This document shows, piece by piece, positions 47,160 to 55,337 of a stretch of DNA of 64,000 bases. Made by a program: the position numbers and the translations under genes. The stretch covers positions 2,790,001-2,854,000 of the forward strand of contig CAWUEX030000002.1 of assembly GCA_963921305.4 (NCBI GenBank), read 5' to 3'. The number at the start of each line of letters is the position of its first letter. Position 1 is the first letter of the stretch. This stretch comes from CAWUEX02 sp963921305 (GTDB taxonomy: Bacteria > Pseudomonadota > Alphaproteobacteria > Rhodospirillales > Rhodospirillaceae). The notes beneath the pieces were generated by a model, which was given only the letters and a program-made list of their open reading frames with translations, searched no databases and was not told where the DNA came from.

Positions 47160-47812
47160 GCGGCCCTAAGATGATCCTGATGGGCCCGCCCGGCGGCGGC
47201 AAAGGCACCCAGGCGAAGTTTTTGGTGGATGCGTACAGCATCGTCCAGCTCTCCACCGGTGACATGTTGCGTGCCGCCGTTGCCGCGGGCACAGACCTGG
47301 GTAAGCAGGCCAAGGAAATTATGGACGCCGGCAAGCTGGTGTCCGACGAGATCGTCATTGGCATGATCTCCGAGCGCCTTGATGAGCCCGACTGCGCCAA
47401 CGGCTTCATTCTCGATGGTTTTCCGCGCACCGTGGCCCAGGCCGAAGGTCTGGATGCCATGTTGAAGGAAAAGGGCCTGGCCCTGGATGCGGTCATTGAG
47501 GTGCGGGTGCCCGATCAGAAGCTGGTCGAGCGCATCACCGGACGCTTCACCTGTGCCAAGTGCGGCGAGGGTTATCACGACACGTACAAGCTGCCTGAAA
47601 AGGACGGCGTGTGCGACAAATGCGGCGCAACCGAGTTTTCCCGCCGCGCTGACGACAATGCCGAGACGGTGAAATCCCGCCTCAAGGCATACCACGGGCA
47701 AACAGCCCCCTTACTCCCGTATTACGAGAGTCAGGGACTGCTTTCGGTGGTCGACGGCGACCAGGACATGGAAGCCGTAAGTACTGAAATTAAAAGGATT
47801 TTGGACAGCTGA
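47156..47812 (+). CDS. adk: Adenylate kinase (zinc-type LID)
   Basis: Interconverts ATP, ADP and AMP. The 218-residue long form has the P-loop GPPGGGKGTQ (10-19) and a LID domain with four cysteines, Cys133, Cys136, Cys153 and Cys156, predicted to bind zinc. The position right after secY is the usual one. The ATG overlaps the secY stop. Confidence 0.98.
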   Translation: MSGPKMILMGPPGGGKGTQAKFLVDAYSIVQLSTGDMLRAAVAAGTDLGKQAKEIMDAGKLVSDEIVIGMISERLDEPDCANGFILDGFPRTVAQAEGLDAMLKEKGLALDAVIEVRVPDQKLVERITGRFTCAKCGEGYHDTYKLPEKDGVCDKCGATEFSRRADDNAETVKSRLKAYHGQTAPLLPYYESQGLLSVVDGDQDMEAVSTEIKRILDS

Positions 47813-47819
47813 GGGCGTG

Positions 47820-47847
47820 TTGACAGGGGGAAGAGCCTGCCTATAAT
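47820..47847 (+). promoter_or_regulatory. Consensus sigma70 promoter of the alpha operon
   Basis: TTGACA (47820-47825), a 16-base spacer and TATAAT (47842-47847) are both perfect consensus boxes. The start would be near 47854, about 60 bases before rpsM. It separates rpsM-rpsK-rpoA-rplQ from the secY-adk unit. Confidence 0.88.
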
Positions 47848-47913
47848 GGCGCGCTTTTCCGGCTGGGCCGAGCGCTCTCGAAGACAATTGATCGCGAAGA
47901 AGGAGTACGGGCT

Positions 47914-48291
47914 TTGGCGCGTATTGCAGGCGTTAATATACCGACGAATAAGCGGGTTCCGATTGCGTTGACTTACATCTTCGGCATCGGCCGGACCCGT
48001 GCGGAAGCTATTTGCCAAAAGGCTGGCATCGACGCAGCGTTGCGCGTCAACCAGCTCTCGGACGAAGAAGTCACGCGGGTGCGCGACATCATCGATCAGG
48101 ATTACGTCATCGAAGGCGATTTGCGCCGCGAAACGGCGATGAACATCAAACGCCTCATGGATCTTGGGTGTTATCGCGGTCTCCGCCATCGTAAGGGCCT
48201 GCCCGTACGTGGTCAGCGGACCCACACAAACGCACGCACTCGTAAGGGCCCGGCCAAGGCGATCGCCGGCAAGAAAAAAGTCACTAAGTAA
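47914..48291 (+). CDS. rpsM: 30S ribosomal protein S13
   Basis: A 125-residue head protein that bridges to the 50S subunit. ARIAGVNIPTNKRVPIALTY and the C-terminal RGQRTHTNARTRKGPAKA are diagnostic. The start codon is TTG, with AAGGAG about 9 bases upstream and no better in-frame codon, which may limit its translation. First gene of the alpha operon. Confidence 0.97.
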   Translation: MARIAGVNIPTNKRVPIALTYIFGIGRTRAEAICQKAGIDAALRVNQLSDEEVTRVRDIIDQDYVIEGDLRRETAMNIKRLMDLGCYRGLRHRKGLPVRGQRTHTNARTRKGPAKAIAGKKKVTK

Positions 48292-48306
48292 CGGACAGAC
48301 GCACCC

Positions 48307-48696
48307 ATGGCTAAGCCAGCAACGAAGACGCGCAAAAAAGAGCGCAAGAACATCAGTTCCGGCATCGCGCACGTGAACTCGACGTTCAACAATACCCTCA
48401 TCACCATCACCGATGTTCAGGGCAACGCTATTTCCTGGTCGTCTGCGGGCGGGCAGGGCTTTAAGGGCTCGCGTAAGTCGACCCCGTATGCCGCACAGGT
48501 CGCGGCGGAAGATGCTGGCCGCAAAGCCATGGATCACGGCATGAAAACCCTGTCGGTCCAGGTGAAGGGCCCCGGCAGCGGCCGTGAGTCCGCGCTGCGT
48601 GCTCTGCAGTCGATCGGCTTTAACATTACGTCGATCCAGGATGTTACGCCCATTCCGCACAATGGGTGCCGCCCGCGCAAACGCCGCCGGGTCTAG
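48307..48696 (+). CDS. rpsK: 30S ribosomal protein S11
   Basis: A 129-residue platform protein lining the mRNA exit. GIAHVNSTFNNTLITITDVQ and the end TPIPHNGCRPRKRRRV are family hallmarks. It lies 15 bases after rpsM. Confidence 0.98.
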   Translation: MAKPATKTRKKERKNISSGIAHVNSTFNNTLITITDVQGNAISWSSAGGQGFKGSRKSTPYAAQVAAEDAGRKAMDHGMKTLSVQVKGPGSGRESALRALQSIGFNITSIQDVTPIPHNGCRPRKRRRV

Positions 48697-48788
48697 AACG
48701 GTTACCAGGTCGCCGGTCCATCTTGGTCCGGCTTTCTGGGCGCTCCACAGTGTGCGCCCTTCACCTTTAAAAGAAGCGGGATCAAGCC

Positions 48789-49805
48789 GTGATACAGAAG
48801 AACTGGCAAGAGCTGATTAAGCCGAACAAGCTCAACATAGAAGCTGGCGAGGACAACCGCCGGGTCGCGACCATTGTTGCCGAGCCGCTGGAACGCGGCT
48901 TCGGGATCACCCTTGGGAACGCCCTGCGCCGTATTCTGCTGTCGTCGCTTCAGGGTGCGGCTATCACGTCGATCCGCATTGACGGTGTTCTGCACGAGTT
49001 TTCGTCAGTTCCCGGCGTGCGTGAAGATGTCACCGACCTGATTTTGAACATCAAGCAGATCGCCCTGTCCATGCACGCTGAAGGGCCGAAGCGCATGACG
49101 CTCTCGGTCCAGGGTCCAGGTGAAGTGAAGGCCGGCCAAATCGACGCGCCGTCCGACATCGAGATCATGAACCCCGAGCTGGTAATCTGCCATCTCGACG
49201 ATGGTGCGTCTCTTGACGTCGAACTTGAGGTGACCACCGGCAAAGGCTACGTACCGGCTTCGCAAAACCGCAAGGAAGACGATGCCATCGGTGTTATTCC
49301 GGTTGATGCCATTTTCAGCCCGGTGCGCCGCGTATCGTACTCCGTCGACAACACCCGTGTTGGTCAGGTCACCGACTACGACAAGCTGTCGATGAAGGTG
49401 GAAACCAACGGGTCAGTCACGCCGGACGATGCCGTCGCGCTCGCTGCACGCATTCTCCAGGATCAGCTGCAGTTGTTCATCAACTTCGAAGAACCGACCC
49501 AGGCCTTCCACGAGCGTCCGGAAGAGGATCTGCCGTTCAACAAGCATCTGCTGCGCAAGGTCGATGAGCTCGAGCTCTCGGTGCGCTCGGCCAACTGCCT
49601 GAAGAACGACAACATCATCTACATCGGCGATCTGGTACAGAAGACGGAAGCGGAAATGCTCCGCACCCCGAACTTCGGCCGCAAGTCGCTGAACGAGATC
49701 AAGGAAGTGTTGGCGCAAATGGGTCTGCACCTCGGCATGGAAGTGACCAACTGGCCGCCTGAGAACATCGAAGACCTGGCCAAGAAACTCGAAGAGCCGT
49801 TCTAG
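48789..49805 (+). CDS. rpoA: RNA polymerase subunit alpha
   Basis: A 338-residue assembly scaffold of RNA polymerase. The N-terminal domain (GFGITLGNALRRILLSSLQG) and the C-terminal DNA-binding domain (ELELSVRSANCLKNDNIIYI, then NFGRKSLNEIKEVLAQMGL) are complete. The start is GTG at 48789. The 92-base gap before it contains two hairpins (GCCGGTCC/GGTCCGGC with a mismatch, and GGGCGC/GCGCCC) that may affect expression. Confidence 0.99.
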   Translation: MIQKNWQELIKPNKLNIEAGEDNRRVATIVAEPLERGFGITLGNALRRILLSSLQGAAITSIRIDGVLHEFSSVPGVREDVTDLILNIKQIALSMHAEGPKRMTLSVQGPGEVKAGQIDAPSDIEIMNPELVICHLDDGASLDVELEVTTGKGYVPASQNRKEDDAIGVIPVDAIFSPVRRVSYSVDNTRVGQVTDYDKLSMKVETNGSVTPDDAVALAARILQDQLQLFINFEEPTQAFHERPEEDLPFNKHLLRKVDELELSVRSANCLKNDNIIYIGDLVQKTEAEMLRTPNFGRKSLNEIKEVLAQMGLHLGMEVTNWPPENIEDLAKKLEEPF

Positions 49806-49948
49806 CACTTAGTATTTTGAACGCTCGGGCCAATCCGGCCCACCCCGCCTGTACAGGATGACCCAAGGCAATAGACGCCGGGCAACTGGCAGGGGGCATT
49901 GAAAACCGGTCTCGTGCGCGAGGCCCCGGACGGTAAGGAGAACGTGCC

Positions 49949-50377
49949 ATGCGTCATGGAATGAGCGGTCGCAAGCTCAACCGCACCAGCCAACATCGCC
50001 GCGCGATGTTTGCCAATCTCGCCAATGCGCTGTTCAAACACGAACAGATCACCACCACGCTGCCGAAGGCGAAAGATTTGCGCTCCTACGCGGAGCGCCT
50101 CATCACCCTTGCCAAACGGGGTGACTTGCATGCCCGCCGCCAGGCGATGTCAAAACTGCGCGACGAAACTGTCGTCTCCAAACTGTTCACCACTTTGGCG
50201 GAACGCTATGCCGACCGTCCCGGCGGCTACACCCGTGTGCTGAAGGCCGGTTTCCGCTACGGCGATGCTGCGCCGATGGCGGTGATCGAACTGATCGATC
50301 GCGATGAAGACGCCAAAGGGCTGGATTCCGGTCCGGTTCAGGAGAAGGTCGAAGAGGACGTGCCCGCTGAGCTCTAA
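49949..50377 (+). CDS. rplQ: 50S ribosomal protein L17
   Basis: A 142-residue protein near the tunnel exit. RHGMSGRKLNRTSQHRRAMF and LITLAKRGDLHARRQAMS are diagnostic. It ends the alpha operon, 143 bases after rpoA, with an intrinsic terminator 28 bases after its stop. Confidence 0.98.
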   Translation: MRHGMSGRKLNRTSQHRRAMFANLANALFKHEQITTTLPKAKDLRSYAERLITLAKRGDLHARRQAMSKLRDETVVSKLFTTLAERYADRPGGYTRVLKAGFRYGDAAPMAVIELIDRDEDAKGLDSGPVQEKVEEDVPAEL

Positions 50378-50405
50378 AGTGCGCGGATACACTCACCGAA
50401 TGAAC

Positions 50406-50435
50406 AAAAAGGCGGGCTTTCGGGTCCGCCTTTTT
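50406..50435 (+). terminator. Intrinsic terminator after rplQ
   Basis: AAAAAGGCGGGC (50406-50417) pairs with GTCCGCCTTTTT (50424-50435), with one wobble and a 6-base loop. A-run and T-run flank the stem, so it can work on both strands. It closes the long ribosomal supercluster. Confidence 0.93.
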
Positions 50436-50545
50436 CCTTGCAGGCCGCAGAAATCAGACTATATCGCCGGTCCCGTCCAGCTCCACATTCTGCTATGAAC
50501 AATCCCAGTCAGTGGCACCGGGACGGGCCGCAAAGGAGTTCAAAC

Positions 50546-51958
50546 GTGCGCAGTTTGGTATTCGCAGTCTTGACGGTCTTCATAGGCCTCGCGCCGCTCA
50601 GCGCGCAGGCCCAGCTCACCCGTGTGCCGGCGTCAGACGGTGAGATCAAACTCACTTTTGCGCCGGTGGTGAAGCGCACGGCCCCCTCCGTCGTCAACAT
50701 CTACACCCGCCGCGTCGTGCAACAACGCGTGCCCAGCCTGTTCAACGATCCGTTTTTCCGGCGGTTTTTAGGGGACGATTTCAACAACCGCTTCGGCATG
50801 CCGCGCGAGCGCATTCAGAACTCGCTCGGTTCCGGCGTCATCGTGCGCGAGGACGGTATCGTCGTTACCAACAACCACGTCATCGCCGACTCAGACGAGA
50901 TCACCGTCGTCCTGTCTGACCGCCGCGAGTTCGAAGCAGAAATCGTCGGCACCGATGAACGCACCGATCTCGCCGTGCTGCGCATCAACCGCGCACCGGA
51001 AGACCTGCCGGCGCTTCAGTTGGGCGACGCAGACGCCCTTGAAGTCGGCGATCTTGTACTGGCCATCGGCAATCCCTTCGGCGTCGGCCAGACCGTCACC
51101 AGCGGCATTGTCTCCGCCGTCGCGCGTTCCAACGTGGGCGTGTCGGATTTCCGCTCCTTCATCCAAACCGATGCGGCCATCAACCCCGGCAACTCGGGTG
51201 GCGCCTTGGTTACCGTCGACGGCAGTTTGGTCGGCGTCAACACGGCTATCTATTCCCAGGACGGCGGCAGCGTCGGGATCGGTTTTGCCATTCCCGCGCA
51301 GATGGTGCGGGCCGTGCTCGACAGCATCCTTAAGGAAGGCCGCGCGGTGCGTGCGTGGTTGGGCGCGTCTGGGCAATCCGTGACCTCGGAAATCGCCGAG
51401 GCTCTCGGTCTGCCGCGGCCCATGGGCGTTATCGTCAACACGGTCTATGACGACAGCCCTGCCGATGATGCGGGCATAAAAGTGGGTGATGTTCTTGCTG
51501 CCGTCGATGGGCGCGAGATACTTGATGCCGAAAACCTGCGCTATCGCCTCGCCACGCTTGCCGTGGGGGATCGCGCCACCATCGATCTCTATCGTGACGG
51601 CACGCCACGTCAGGTGCGGGTCAATCTGGTGCCGCCGCCCGAAGACCCACCCCGGGATGAAACCGAACTCTCTGACCGCCTGCCGCCCTTTGGCGGCGCG
51701 ACCGTCGCCAACATGAGCCCGGCGCTGGCCGAGGAACTCGGAGTGGAAGCAGATGAAGGCGTGATCGTGTTGCGCATGAAGCGGCGCAGTTTTGCCCGCC
51801 AGGCCGGGTTGCGGCCCGGCGACTACATACTCGCCATCAACGGAAGCACCATTGCTGCCGTCGATGACCTTGAACAGGCGCTGTCCAGATCGGCCCGCCA
51901 ATGGACCTTCTCAATCCGACGTAACGGCCGCGTGATTGAGCGCTCCATCGGCCTGTAG
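50546..51958 (+). CDS. Periplasmic Do-type serine protease (DegP/DegQ-like)
   Basis: A 470-residue quality-control protease. The GTG at 50546 has AGGAG 7 bases upstream and opens a signal peptide (residues 1-22, SAQA-Q). The catalytic triad is His111 (TNNHVIAD), Asp141 (ERTDLAVLRI) and Ser217 (NPGNSGGAL). Two PDZ domains follow (about 285-370 and 395-465). DegP, DegQ and MucD share this layout and cannot be told apart here. It is followed by rarA after 8 bases. Confidence 0.94.
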   Translation: MRSLVFAVLTVFIGLAPLSAQAQLTRVPASDGEIKLTFAPVVKRTAPSVVNIYTRRVVQQRVPSLFNDPFFRRFLGDDFNNRFGMPRERIQNSLGSGVIVREDGIVVTNNHVIADSDEITVVLSDRREFEAEIVGTDERTDLAVLRINRAPEDLPALQLGDADALEVGDLVLAIGNPFGVGQTVTSGIVSAVARSNVGVSDFRSFIQTDAAINPGNSGGALVTVDGSLVGVNTAIYSQDGGSVGIGFAIPAQMVRAVLDSILKEGRAVRAWLGASGQSVTSEIAEALGLPRPMGVIVNTVYDDSPADDAGIKVGDVLAAVDGREILDAENLRYRLATLAVGDRATIDLYRDGTPRQVRVNLVPPPEDPPRDETELSDRLPPFGGATVANMSPALAEELGVEADEGVIVLRMKRRSFARQAGLRPGDYILAINGSTIAAVDDLEQALSRSARQWTFSIRRNGRVIERSIGL

Positions 51959-51966
51959 GACAGGCC

Positions 51967-53307
51967 GTGTCTTCGCTATTTGAAGACCTGGACGACGCCG
52001 CTCCGCCAGCAGCACCGGCGCCCGGCCAACCGCTGGCGGACCGGCTGCGCCCCGCCAAACTGGAAGATGTCGTCGGCCAAGATCACCTTCTGGATGACCA
52101 AGGCCCCTTGGGCCGCATGCTCAAAGCAGGGCGGATTTCGTCCATCGTGCTGTGGGGACCGCCTGGATGCGGCAAAACCACCATGGCGCGCCTGCTTGCC
52201 GGGCAAACTGATCTGCATTTCGAACCGTTGTCTGCCGTGTTCTCCGGCGTCGCCGATCTGAAAAAGGTCTTCGCGGCCGCCCGTGACCGTGCGTCTAAAG
52301 GGCAGGGCACCTTGCTGTTCGTCGATGAAATCCATCGCTTCAACAAAGCGCAGCAGGATGCCTTTTTACCTGTGGTGGAGGAGGGGGTGATCACCCTGGT
52401 GGGCGCCACCACCGAAAACCCCTCCTTTGAACTCAACGCCGCGCTGCTCTCGCGCTGTCAGGTGCTGGTGCTGCATCGCCTGGATGATGAAGCCTTAGAA
52501 ACACTGCTCACCCGGGCGGAAGCGGCGGCGAGCAAGCCGCTGCCCATTGATGCCGATGCCCGCACGGCACTCCGCGCCATGGCCGACGGCGATGGCCGTC
52601 ACATGTTGTCGCTGGCGGATGAACTTCTCGTCCTCGACCCGCCGCAACCGCTCACCCCGGCGGAGCTGGCGGCGACCTTGCAGCGCCGCGCTCCGTCCTA
52701 TGACAAGGACGGCGAAGGCCACTACAACCTCATCAGCGCCGTGCACAAGTCCCTGCGCGGCTCCGATCCCGACGCCGCGCTGTACTGGGTCGCGCGCATG
52801 CTCGATGGCGGCGAGGACCCCATCTACATCCTCCGCCGGCTCACCCGGTTCGCGGTCGAGGATATTGGCTTGGCAGACCCCCAGGCCATCACCCAGGCGT
52901 TGGCCGCTTGGGACACCTATGACCGCCTCGGCTCGCCGGAAGGCGACCTTGCCATCGCCCAATTGGTCATCTATTTGGGCACGGCGCCGAAATCGAATGC
53001 GGCCTATCGGGCGTTCAGCCGGGCGCAAAAGGCCGCCCGCAAGACCGGGTCGTTGATGCCGCCCAAACACATCCTCAACGCGCCGACGCGGCTGATGAAG
53101 GATCTTGGTTACGGCGACGGCTACGCCTATGACCACGATGCCGAGGACGGCTTTTCCGGTCAGCATTATTTCCCCGATGACATGCCGCGTGAGTCCTTCT
53201 ATCAGCCGCCGGAGCGGGGCTTTGAGCGGGAAATCAACAAACGGTTGGCCTACTGGGATAAACTGCGCCGCGCCAAAAACACCGGCGGAAAGGACGAAAA
53301 CGGATGA
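51967..53307 (+). CDS. rarA: Replication-associated recombination ATPase RarA (MgsA)
   Basis: A 446-residue AAA+ ATPase acting at stalled replication forks. Walker A GPPGCGKT at 64-71, Walker B FVDEIHRFNKAQQDA near 118, and the sensor segment VTLVGATTENPSFELNAALL are present; the C-terminal tetramerisation part includes GSLMPPKHILNAPTRLMK. The start is GTG. It overlaps crcB by 4 bases. Confidence 0.96.
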   Translation: MSSLFEDLDDAAPPAAPAPGQPLADRLRPAKLEDVVGQDHLLDDQGPLGRMLKAGRISSIVLWGPPGCGKTTMARLLAGQTDLHFEPLSAVFSGVADLKKVFAAARDRASKGQGTLLFVDEIHRFNKAQQDAFLPVVEEGVITLVGATTENPSFELNAALLSRCQVLVLHRLDDEALETLLTRAEAAASKPLPIDADARTALRAMADGDGRHMLSLADELLVLDPPQPLTPAELAATLQRRAPSYDKDGEGHYNLISAVHKSLRGSDPDAALYWVARMLDGGEDPIYILRRLTRFAVEDIGLADPQAITQALAAWDTYDRLGSPEGDLAIAQLVIYLGTAPKSNAAYRAFSRAQKAARKTGSLMPPKHILNAPTRLMKDLGYGDGYAYDHDAEDGFSGQHYFPDDMPRESFYQPPERGFEREINKRLAYWDKLRRAKNTGGKDENG

Positions 53308-53690
53308 ACTGGAGCATTGTCGCCGCGGTTGCGGCTGGGGGTGCTGCCGGATCGGCGGCGCGCTACATGGTCTCAGTGCTCATGCAACGCTTGCTTGGCA
53401 GCGGTTTTCCGTGGGGAACCTTAACCGTCAACATCGTCGGGTCGCTGATCATGGGTATCATCGTCAGCGCCATCGCGTTGCGTTGGTCGGTGGGGCAGAC
53501 CGGCCAAGCATTTCTCATGATCGGTGTCCTCGGCGGTTTCACCACCTTTTCGGCTTTCTCTCTGGATGTCGCCACCCTGGTCGAACGCAATGCGACCGGC
53601 GCTGCCGCCGCGTATGTGATCGCCTCGGTGGTGCTGAGCATCGGCGCGCTGTTCGCCGGCATGGCGCTGAGCCGCACCCTGTTTTCATGA
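53304..53690 (+). CDS. crcB: Fluoride channel CrcB/Fluc
   Basis: A 128-residue membrane protein with four helices that exports fluoride as a dimer. GGAAGSAARYMVSVLMQR, PWGTLTVNIVGSLIMGI (conserved Asn) and GGFTTFSAFSLDVATLVE are family signatures. It overlaps rarA and rluC by 4 bases each. There is no fluoride riboswitch directly upstream, so it is expressed with its neighbours. Confidence 0.96.
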   Translation: MNWSIVAAVAAGGAAGSAARYMVSVLMQRLLGSGFPWGTLTVNIVGSLIMGIIVSAIALRWSVGQTGQAFLMIGVLGGFTTFSAFSLDVATLVERNATGAAAAYVIASVVLSIGALFAGMALSRTLFS

Positions 53691-54652
53691 CCGGTGTTCA
53701 ACATCGCGACGTGACGCCCGACGAGGCGGACCTGCGGCTCGACCGCTGGTTTAAACGTCATTTCCCGCAGCTCTCCCACGGCCGCCTTGAGAAGTTTCTG
53801 CGCAAGGGGCATGTGCGCGTCGACGGTAAGCGGGCGAAGTCCAATCAGCGCCTGGAACCAGGGCAAACAGTGCGCGTGCCGCCGCTGCCAGAAGATGCAC
53901 CTGCGCCGCCGGTCAAAGCTCAGCCTATTGATCCGAATTTGGTCAAGACGTTGCAAGAGTCCGTTCTGTTCAAAGACAAAGACGTCCTGGTCATCAATAA
54001 ACCGGCCGGCTTGGCGGTGCAGGGGGGCAGTGGTGTGACCCAACACGTCGATGGTGCGCTCGATGCGCTCACATTCGACGCCAAAGAACGTCCGCGCCTG
54101 GTGCACCGGCTCGACAAAGATACGGCGGGTGTGTTCGTGCTGGCCCGCTCGGCCAAGGCTGCGGCTGAGTTGACCAAGGCCTTCCGCCATCGCGAGACCG
54201 AGAAGATTTATTGGGCCGTGGTCATCGGCAGTCCCGAGGTGCCCGACGGGCAAGTCGAAGCGGCCATGGCCAAGAGCGCCGGCGCCAAAGGCGAGCGCGT
54301 CCAGATCGATCCCGAGGACGGCAAGCGCGCCATTACCGATTTCAGGGTGATTTCCAGTGCCGCGGGTAAAGTCTCGTGGCTTGAGCTCAAGCCTTTGACG
54401 GGCCGCACCCACCAGCTCCGGGTGCACTGCGAGGCGATGGGCACGCCCATTGTCGGCGATGGTAAATACGGCGGCCGCGCCGCCTTCCTTGCTGATTTAC
54501 CCGAAGCGAAAAACCTGCATCTGTTCGCCCGCGAAATTCGTCTGCCCCGCGACGGTAAACCTGACATTCAAGTCAGTGCACCCTTGCCACCGCACATGCA
54601 GGAAACATTCTCGTACTTCGGATTTTCAGAGTCGGAAGCCGATGCAGAGTGA
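53687..54652 (+). CDS. rluC: RluC/RluD-type large-subunit pseudouridine synthase
   Basis: A 321-residue enzyme converting uridines of 23S rRNA to pseudouridine. An N-terminal S4 domain (LRLDRWFKRHFPQLSHGRLE) precedes the catalytic domain with Asp143 in RLVHRLDKDTAG, then LKPLTGRTHQLRVHCEAMG. RluC rather than RluD is suggested by the alphaproteobacterial gene order crcB-rluC-HAD phosphatase. It overlaps crcB by 4 bases and the next gene by 11. Confidence 0.92.
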   Translation: MTGVQHRDVTPDEADLRLDRWFKRHFPQLSHGRLEKFLRKGHVRVDGKRAKSNQRLEPGQTVRVPPLPEDAPAPPVKAQPIDPNLVKTLQESVLFKDKDVLVINKPAGLAVQGGSGVTQHVDGALDALTFDAKERPRLVHRLDKDTAGVFVLARSAKAAAELTKAFRHRETEKIYWAVVIGSPEVPDGQVEAAMAKSAGAKGERVQIDPEDGKRAITDFRVISSAAGKVSWLELKPLTGRTHQLRVHCEAMGTPIVGDGKYGGRAAFLADLPEAKNLHLFAREIRLPRDGKPDIQVSAPLPPHMQETFSYFGFSESEADAE

Positions 54653-55337
54653 TAACACACGCCTTCCACTGATCCTCCTCGATCTTGATGGAACGCTCGT
54701 CGATAGCCGCGGCATGATCGTCCGCATTGCCCAGGTCGCGGCGCGGGAGATCGGTTTGCCTGTTCCGGAAGAGGACGCGGTTGCGAGCATCATTGGCTTG
54801 TCGCTTGAGCCGGCTATGGCGCGGCTTTATCCCAACCACGGCCCGGAAGATTTCAACCGCTTGGCGGCGGCTTACCGCAAGGAGGCGTTGCGCATCCGCG
54901 ATACGGATGAAGACGCAGAGACCCTGTTCGATGGTGCGCGCGAGATGGTCGCTGAGTTGCGCGCCGCTGGTTTTCTGCTGGGCATTGCCACGGGCAAGGC
55001 CCGGCGCGGCGCATTGCACTTCTGTGCCCGCTACGGCATGGAAGGCTGGTTCGATACCATCCAAACCCCGGATACCAATCCCGGCAAACCCTATCCCGGC
55101 ATGATTGAGTCGGCGATGGCCGAAACCGGCACCGAGCGCAACCGCACGGTGATGGTGGGTGACACGGTTTTCGACCTAGAGATGGCACGGAACGCCGATG
55201 TTTTCGGCGTCGGCGTCACCTGGGGAAATCACCCCACCGGCGACCTTGAGGCCGCCGCGCCACACCATATAGTACAGCGTATGGATGACCTGCCTCAGGT
55301 CATTGGGGAACTATTAGCGCAGGGGACACACCCATGA
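54642..55337 (+). CDS. HAD-family phosphatase (Gph-like)
   Basis: A 231-residue hydrolase. The nucleophile motif LLDLDGTLVDS has Asp14 and Asp16, the Thr/Lys motif follows (GIATGKARRG), and the last acidic motif is MVGDTVFDLEMA. The sequence resembles phosphoglycolate phosphatases, but substrate cannot be read from sequence. The ATG lies inside the end of rluC, and the stop overlaps the AsmA gene by 4 bases. Confidence 0.92.
   Translation: MQSDNTRLPLILLDLDGTLVDSRGMIVRIAQVAAREIGLPVPEEDAVASIIGLSLEPAMARLYPNHGPEDFNRLAAAYRKEALRIRDTDEDAETLFDGAREMVAELRAAGFLLGIATGKARRGALHFCARYGMEGWFDTIQTPDTNPGKPYPGMIESAMAETGTERNRTVMVGDTVFDLEMARNADVFGVGVTWGNHPTGDLEAAAPHHIVQRMDDLPQVIGELLAQGTHP

Noticed and set aside
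53208..53303. Fluoride riboswitch upstream of crcB
   Set aside because: crcB starts inside the end of rarA, leaving no room for the riboswitch, and I see no matching fold.
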